Assembly (NCBI GenBank): GCA_904066235.2
Contig: CAJFCV020000004.1
Coordinates: forward strand, 4,030,001-4,094,000
Source of the DNA: Bursaphelenchus xylophilus
Lineage: Eukaryota; Nematoda; Chromadorea; Rhabditida; Aphelenchoididae
DNA: 64,000 nt
Reading direction: 5' to 3'
This document shows, piece after piece, positions 59,383 through 64,000 of this stretch. Position numbers and translations under genes: made by a program. The notes under the pieces were generated by a model. It searched no databases and was not told the origin of the DNA. It saw only the letters and a program-made list of their open reading frames with translations. How positions within the stretch are numbered: the stretch's first letter is position 1; every line of letters starts with the position of its first letter.

Positions 59383-61139
59383 ATGACCGACGCTCCCGGT
59401 GAGGCGTTGATTTCTGAGGCCGATCCTCCGCCGTACGAGAGTACTACGAAACATGAAGATGCGCCCGTCATTGTCAGTGTAGATGAGAATGATAGAAATA
59501 AAGGGAAAGAAGATGAATCCGACTATTTGGATCCGCCATACAAGACGAATGTTCTTCATGTTCCCTTGATGGTGAGCTAAGAACATTTTCAGAGGAGATT
59601 AATCAAACATTTTGAACTTTCAAACTTTGCAAGCCTGCCCGAAATATGCTTATTATCAGCATCTATAATTTTATTCTCATGTGGGGCCAAAATTTGCATC
59701 ATTCTTTCGAGAGACTGCATAAATCGGGAGATCCGGCCAGACCAAAAGTGTTTTTTGCTTTGAATTTTTTAATTGTCCTCGAAAAAAGGCTAAATTATGA
59801 CGGGAAAGATTGCTCCCTTTTCACAAACCCTGAAATTCAAATGCTGAAAAGTTCAGAAAGGGTACTTATTTAATGTTTTAATATTCGGCCATTTCGAATC
59901 AACAGTCCAAAAAATGTCATCATGATTTTGATCAAGATATAAGTCATGACCCTAGCAGCTCCCTCGTCATAAAAAAAGTCTCCTTAGGTGTGGATTCGAA
60001 TCCTCGCAGTGAGCAACTTCTTCATCTACCTGACCTTCTTCCTCCCATGGATGACTAACCATTTCAAACATCGTAATCTCTACGAGGATCACAAACTCTC
60101 TCCATATTCGTCCATGACCACCCCAAAATATCATCTGATTGGCATCTACCCATTTGTTTTCGTCATTTACTCGGCGATTGTGTTCGGATGGAGCCATACT
60201 TTTATCAAATTCAAGCAGATCCCACCATGGAGATCCATCTTCAATGACGCCGAAAATATCCCGTTTTACATTGTAAGTTGATTACAGTACAACTAAAGTC
60301 TGGATTTTCTCAAAATGGCCTGGATAACATACTTAAAAAACTTTCAGTTCACCTCCCTCTCAATGGTGATTATTTGGTCAATCATATTTTTGGATTGCTA
60401 TTTTTCGATCTTTCTGATGTCCATTTATGCCGTTATTTGTTATGTTCTTTACTCCATGGCTGCTTGTTACTTGGCCACTGGATATTGCTGGTTTTCCAGA
60501 AGCAGAGGTCCGAAAAAGCCGGCAAATTCAGAGTTCTTCTACTGGCACAGACTTTTCGTCCCAAAACAAGGAAAAACAGTGGCGGAAAAGTTTAAATTGG
60601 TGAGTAATAGGACATTTCGATGAGTTTTAAGACAATTGCGGCATCAAAATTAAAGATAAGATAACTGTAATTTAATCATCATCAACGTATTTCTCAGATC
60701 CTGGCCGTGAATCTCCTTGTGCCCTCAGGGATCTTCCTAATCGGTCAAATTGTCTACTGGACCAATCTTGATGAGCCCGGCCTCGTCTTTGTTTGGCTTT
60801 ATATCGCTGTTCTCCGCCTTGGCGAACTCAAATTTTTCATTGGCGGAAAGAAGAAAGGCTACAGTTATGTCATGGTAAGCCGACTATATAGATCCCAGTT
60901 TTATTATGATTTGTCACCATTTCTTGTTATTTTAGCTAGCCATCTGTCTTGTCAGTTTCGCTGTCTCCATTTTCTTTTACCTGGCCGCGAATTATAATGG
61001 AAAATACGGTGGTGGAGTGTTCCTGGTGACGAGTATTGTCAGCTGCCCTTTGGCGATTTTGGACATCTGGTTCTTCGTCAAGTACAAGGACAGCAACAGC
61101 CAAGGAGATTCGAACATTGCGGAGTTGTTGTTCAAGTAA
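59383..61139 (+). CDS. Eight-helix membrane protein with N-terminal PPPY motif
   Basis: Five exons (59383-59571, 59988-60272, 60348-60599, 60698-60874, 60936-61139), all in phase 0, give 368 residues. The first exon is a soluble acidic tail of 63 residues with EADPPPYE, a PY motif of the kind bound by WW domains of Nedd4-type ligases (family knowledge), and a second PPYK. The remaining exons carry about eight hydrophobic segments, for example ILAVSNFFIYLTFFLPW, YPFVFVIYSAIVFGW, VNLLVPSGIFLIGQIVYW and LAICLVSFAVSIFFYLA. No transporter or receptor family recognised. ATG sits directly behind TTTTCAG, typical of an SL trans-splice site or a 5' UTR intron. AATAAA lies at 61173-61178. A paralogue follows 300 bp downstream. 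Confidence 0.75.
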
Positions 61140-61584
61140 ATTTAAATAGTTAATTTACTTGGAAAAGAGCCCAATAAATACAAGTTGTATTATATATAAC
61201 ACAGTAATCCTCACTTTATTTTTTACAATTAAAAATTCTCGAAAATAAACTTTTTTGATAAAAAATATAAATTGTTTATCAACCAAGCGTTCTCGATCAT
61301 CTGTGAATCCTTTTTTAAATCACAAAAAACACAAGTAGCGGCCATAATTTTGTTTATATTGATGTAGATAAAGGTCATACGCTCTTCCGCTTTCGTTTTA
61401 ATTTTGTTTTAACTGAATTAATTTTAATTTGAAAAATTAAATGGCTGATTCTCCTACGGAATCGCTGCTAACGGAGTCCGATCCTCCACCATACGAAGAT
61501 ACGACGAAAAACAAAACTCTACAAGTCGAGATTACCTTGGAAGATGAGGGAAAAAATGATGATAATAATGAGCAAAATGGATAT

Positions 61585-63348
61585 AAGAAGGGTGCGTTAT
61601 ATTATTCCAAAAAGTTTCAAACTTACTTCATTTTTAGCCTACATGAAATTTTGTGGCCTACTTCAAAATCTGGTCTGCCTAGGTGAAAAAATTTCATGTG
61701 GGCGAAAAAAAAAATTTTTTTTTTGGCATAGGTGGTTTTTTTTCATGTGGGCGAAAAAATTTTTTTTTTTTTTTGGCATAGGTGGTTTCTTTTCATGTGG
61801 GCGAATTTTTTTTTTTTTTGGCATATCAGTCTGTCGGGAAAATAACGGCGGATCGTCGCGCCTCGGAATCGTCCATCATCGCTTTGCGACGGCGAAGTTT
61901 GTGATCTCAGAAATTGGAAAGATGAAGAAATGGAAGTAGGCTAAAACCGAGATTTTGGCCTAGTTCATGCAGTCGGTGAAGTCGGTGAAGATGTAGGCCA
62001 AAACCGAGATTTTGGCCTAGTTCATGCAGTCGGTGAAGATGTAGGCCAAACCGAGATTTTGGGTTTTGGCCTAGTTGATTAAATCGAAGTTGATTAAATC
62101 GAACTAGGCCAAAACCATGATTTTCGCCTACTTCCTGCCCGCTTGGATGAACTAAGCCAAATCCACGTTTCCGCCCAGATAATAGAAAATCGTAAAACAG
62201 GTGGAGTTATATATCCAAAAATTCGCAAAATTTTTCTGATTCAGAATATGTAAAAATTAGCTGCCTAATTTTGGTTTGTAAGGGTGAAAAATTCCTCAAA
62301 GCTTTTCTCGCAACACCATGAAAATCCCTTTTTGACCAAGTTTTTACCAATAAGAAAATAAAAATTCAATGGATAAATGTGTCTTGCCCACAGCAATTTC
62401 GCGTCACGGCACGAAAATAATTATTTGGCATTTTGTTCAAGAGGCGTCCTATTGGTAAACAAGTTGTTGATTTCGCAATGTTTTTTCAAGCGTTTGATTT
62501 GGTAAAAGGACGCCTCTTGAACAGAATGCCAAATAATTATTTTCGTGCCGTGACGCGAAATTGCTGTGGGCAAGACACATTTATCCATTGAATTTTTATT
62601 TTCTTATTGGTAAAAACTTGGTCAAAAAGGGATTTTCATGGTGTTGCGAGAAAAGGTTTGAGGAATTTTTCACCCTTTCAAACTAAAATTAGGCAACAAA
62701 TTTTTACATATTCAGAATCAGAAAAATTTTGCGAATTTTTGGATATATAACTCCACCTGTTTTAGGATTTTCTATGATCTGGGCGGAAACGTGGATTTGG
62801 CTTAGTTCATCCAAGCGGGTAGGAAGTAGGCGAAAATCATGTTTTTGGCCTAGTTCGATTTAATCAACTAGGCCAAAACCCAAAATCTCGGTTTGGCCTA
62901 CATCTTCACCGACTGCATGAACTAGGCCAAAATCTCGGTTTTGGCCTACATCTTCACCGACTTCACCGACTGCATGAACTAGGCCAAAATCTCGGTTTTA
63001 GCCTACTTCCATTTCTTCATCTTTCCAATTTCTGAGATCACAAACTTCGCCATCGCAAAGTGATGATGGGCGATTCCGAGGCGCGACGATCCGCCGTTGC
63101 TTTCCCGACAGACTGACGTATGAAAAAAAACCACCTATGCAAAAAAAAAAAAAAAATTTCGCCCACATGAAAAAAAACCACCTATGCCAAAAAAAAATTA
63201 TTTTTTTTTTGCCCACATGAAAAAAAACCACCTATGCCAAAAAAAAATAATTTTTTTTTTGCCTAGATTAAAAAAAAACAAAAATTTCATGTAGGCTAAA
63301 AATGAAGTAAGTTTGAAACTTTTTGGAATAATATAACGCACCCTTCTT
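61585..63348. mobile_element. 1.76-kb foldback element in a coding exon
   Basis: AAGAAGGGTGCGTTATATTA at the left end is inverted at the right end, and pairing continues through both arms of about 870 bp to a centre near 62480. Within each arm are tandem units of about 50 bp (CATAGGTGGTTTTTTTTCAT plus a T-rich run), then units containing TAGGCCAAAACCGAGATTTT with its own inverse, then a unique part with ACCTGTTTTA. No transposase frame. Confidence 0.88.
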
Positions 63349-63519
63349 ATATGTCGATGCGCCATACAAGACCACAATTTTATTCGTTCCATTGATGGTA
63401 GGTTTGAGAAATAATTGAAATATTGGTTTACAAAGTTATCATATTGGAACTTTGTAGGGATAAAAAGAAGCTTTTTTAACACATTTTATTTTGTTGACCA
63501 AATAGAGTTGAAGTTTTTT

Positions 63520-63660
63520 TAGCCAAAATTGTGAAAGGCGTCAATTTTCGTCAAATTCCGAGCTAAAAATCTTGATTACCCCAACACAGCGCGAGACATA
63601 AGTCACGTATATGGAAACCCTTCATCAAAATTTCTTCCGAATTTCATTACATTCAAGTTA
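63520..63660. mobile_element. Possible MITE family 1 remnant
   Basis: AAATTCCGAGCTAAAAATCT, CACAGCGCGAGACATA and CTTCATCAAAATTTC resemble the 3' third of the family but are strongly diverged. It lies in the intron before the second exon of the last gene. Confidence 0.35.
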
Positions 63661-64000
63661 TCGCCTCCTAGCCACCTCTTAACCTGTATTTTTCATGCCA
63701 ATTATTGTCATAAAATCCTTGTAATCCTTCCAGGTGTGGTTCCGAATTCTCTCCACTGCCAACATTTTTGTATATTTTCTAATATTTTCACTATACCGTC
63801 CGAGACTGTTGGAAGCGCAGAGGTACTACTATCACGCCTTCCCTGAAGTCTTTATCTATCCATTTTTGTGCCTCTTCTATGCGACAATTGCCCTCGGATT
63901 TAGCAAATCGTTGGTGAAGATGAAGGAAATCCCGATATTGAATTCACTTCTGTTGAATGCGGAGAACATTCCGTTTTTTGTTGTAAGTAATTTTACTACA

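Larger units (their letters stand above)
61441..64000 (+). pseudogene. PPPY membrane protein paralogue, split by insertion; runs off window
   Basis: The first coding exon is 61441-61584 (MADSPTESLLTESDPPPYED to QNGY), interrupted by a 1,764-bp foldback element, and resumes at 63353-63397 (VDAPYKTTILFVPLM) in the same frame. The next exon is 63734-63982, starting VWFRILSTANIFVYF, homologous to the second exon of the upstream gene and ending at a GT donor; later exons lie beyond the window. A four-base ATAT flanks the insert on both sides (61581-61584 and 63349-63352). Without the insert the exon matches the paralogue (DYLDPPYK). Translation into the insert meets a stop after about 33 codons. 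It may be a broken allele, or the insert may be spliced out, though I see no good acceptor near its end. Confidence 0.75.

Noticed and set aside
59991..60010. GATTCGAATCC resembling a tRNA T-loop
   Set aside because: It lies in a coding exon of the eight-helix protein and no acceptor stem or anticodon arm surrounds it. I found no tRNA in the window.

Overview
This is nuclear DNA from a metazoan, most probably a nematode that is not Caenorhabditis elegans. The evidence is many very short introns (39-45 nt), the strong TTTTCAG-type 3' splice signals, several ATGs directly behind a splice acceptor (as in SL trans-splicing), and the gene families present: U2 snRNA, an alpha-type nicotinic receptor, a CRAL-TRIO/GOLD protein, F-box proteins, a CRIP LIM protein and degenerate pepsins. 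The DNA is AT-rich and heavily colonised by small inverted-repeat transposons. Species is not determined. All exon models below were joined by eye; each complete model given has a total coding length divisible by three.

Layout. 0.1-2.5 kb: three tandem secreted six-cysteine peptide genes of the CHH/ITP neurohormone type. 2.8 kb: U2 snRNA copy 1. 3.5-6.7 kb (+): an eight-exon nicotinic acetylcholine receptor alpha subunit whose third intron holds a U2 copy split by a MITE. 6.8-16.9 kb (-): one gene for a protein of about 2,742 residues, with three repeat classes and a C-terminal beta-propeller-like part; its last intron holds another U2 copy. 18.7 kb: a fourth U2 copy. 19.5-22.7 kb (-): a CRAL-TRIO/GOLD lipid-binding protein. 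22.7-29 kb: gene-poor.

29.4-40.2 kb: a degenerate pepsin-like pair (a broken copy at 29.4-34.6, an intact one at 36.1-37.9) interleaved with two intact copies of an F-box gene from a duplication of about 2 kb, a long foldback element and a reverse transcriptase fragment. 40.8-42.7 kb: two tandem genes for small four-helix membrane proteins. 43.9-44.7 kb: a palindromic array of a GCGGGCA unit. 48.3-49.3 kb: a CRIP-type LIM gene. 50.3-50.9 kb: another small membrane protein. 52.4-57.2 kb (-): two paralogous genes of an unrecognised family. 59.4-64 kb (+): two paralogous eight-helix membrane protein genes with an N-terminal PPPY motif; the second is split inside its first coding exon by a 1.76-kb foldback element and runs off the window.

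The genes do not form one pathway. The unifying theme is local duplication (peptides, U2, pepsin/F-box, four-helix proteins, the 52-57 kb pair, the eight-helix pair) together with foldback and MITE insertions. The most unusual items are the giant repeat protein, the mobile U2 unit, and the two insertions that split a U2 gene and a coding exon.
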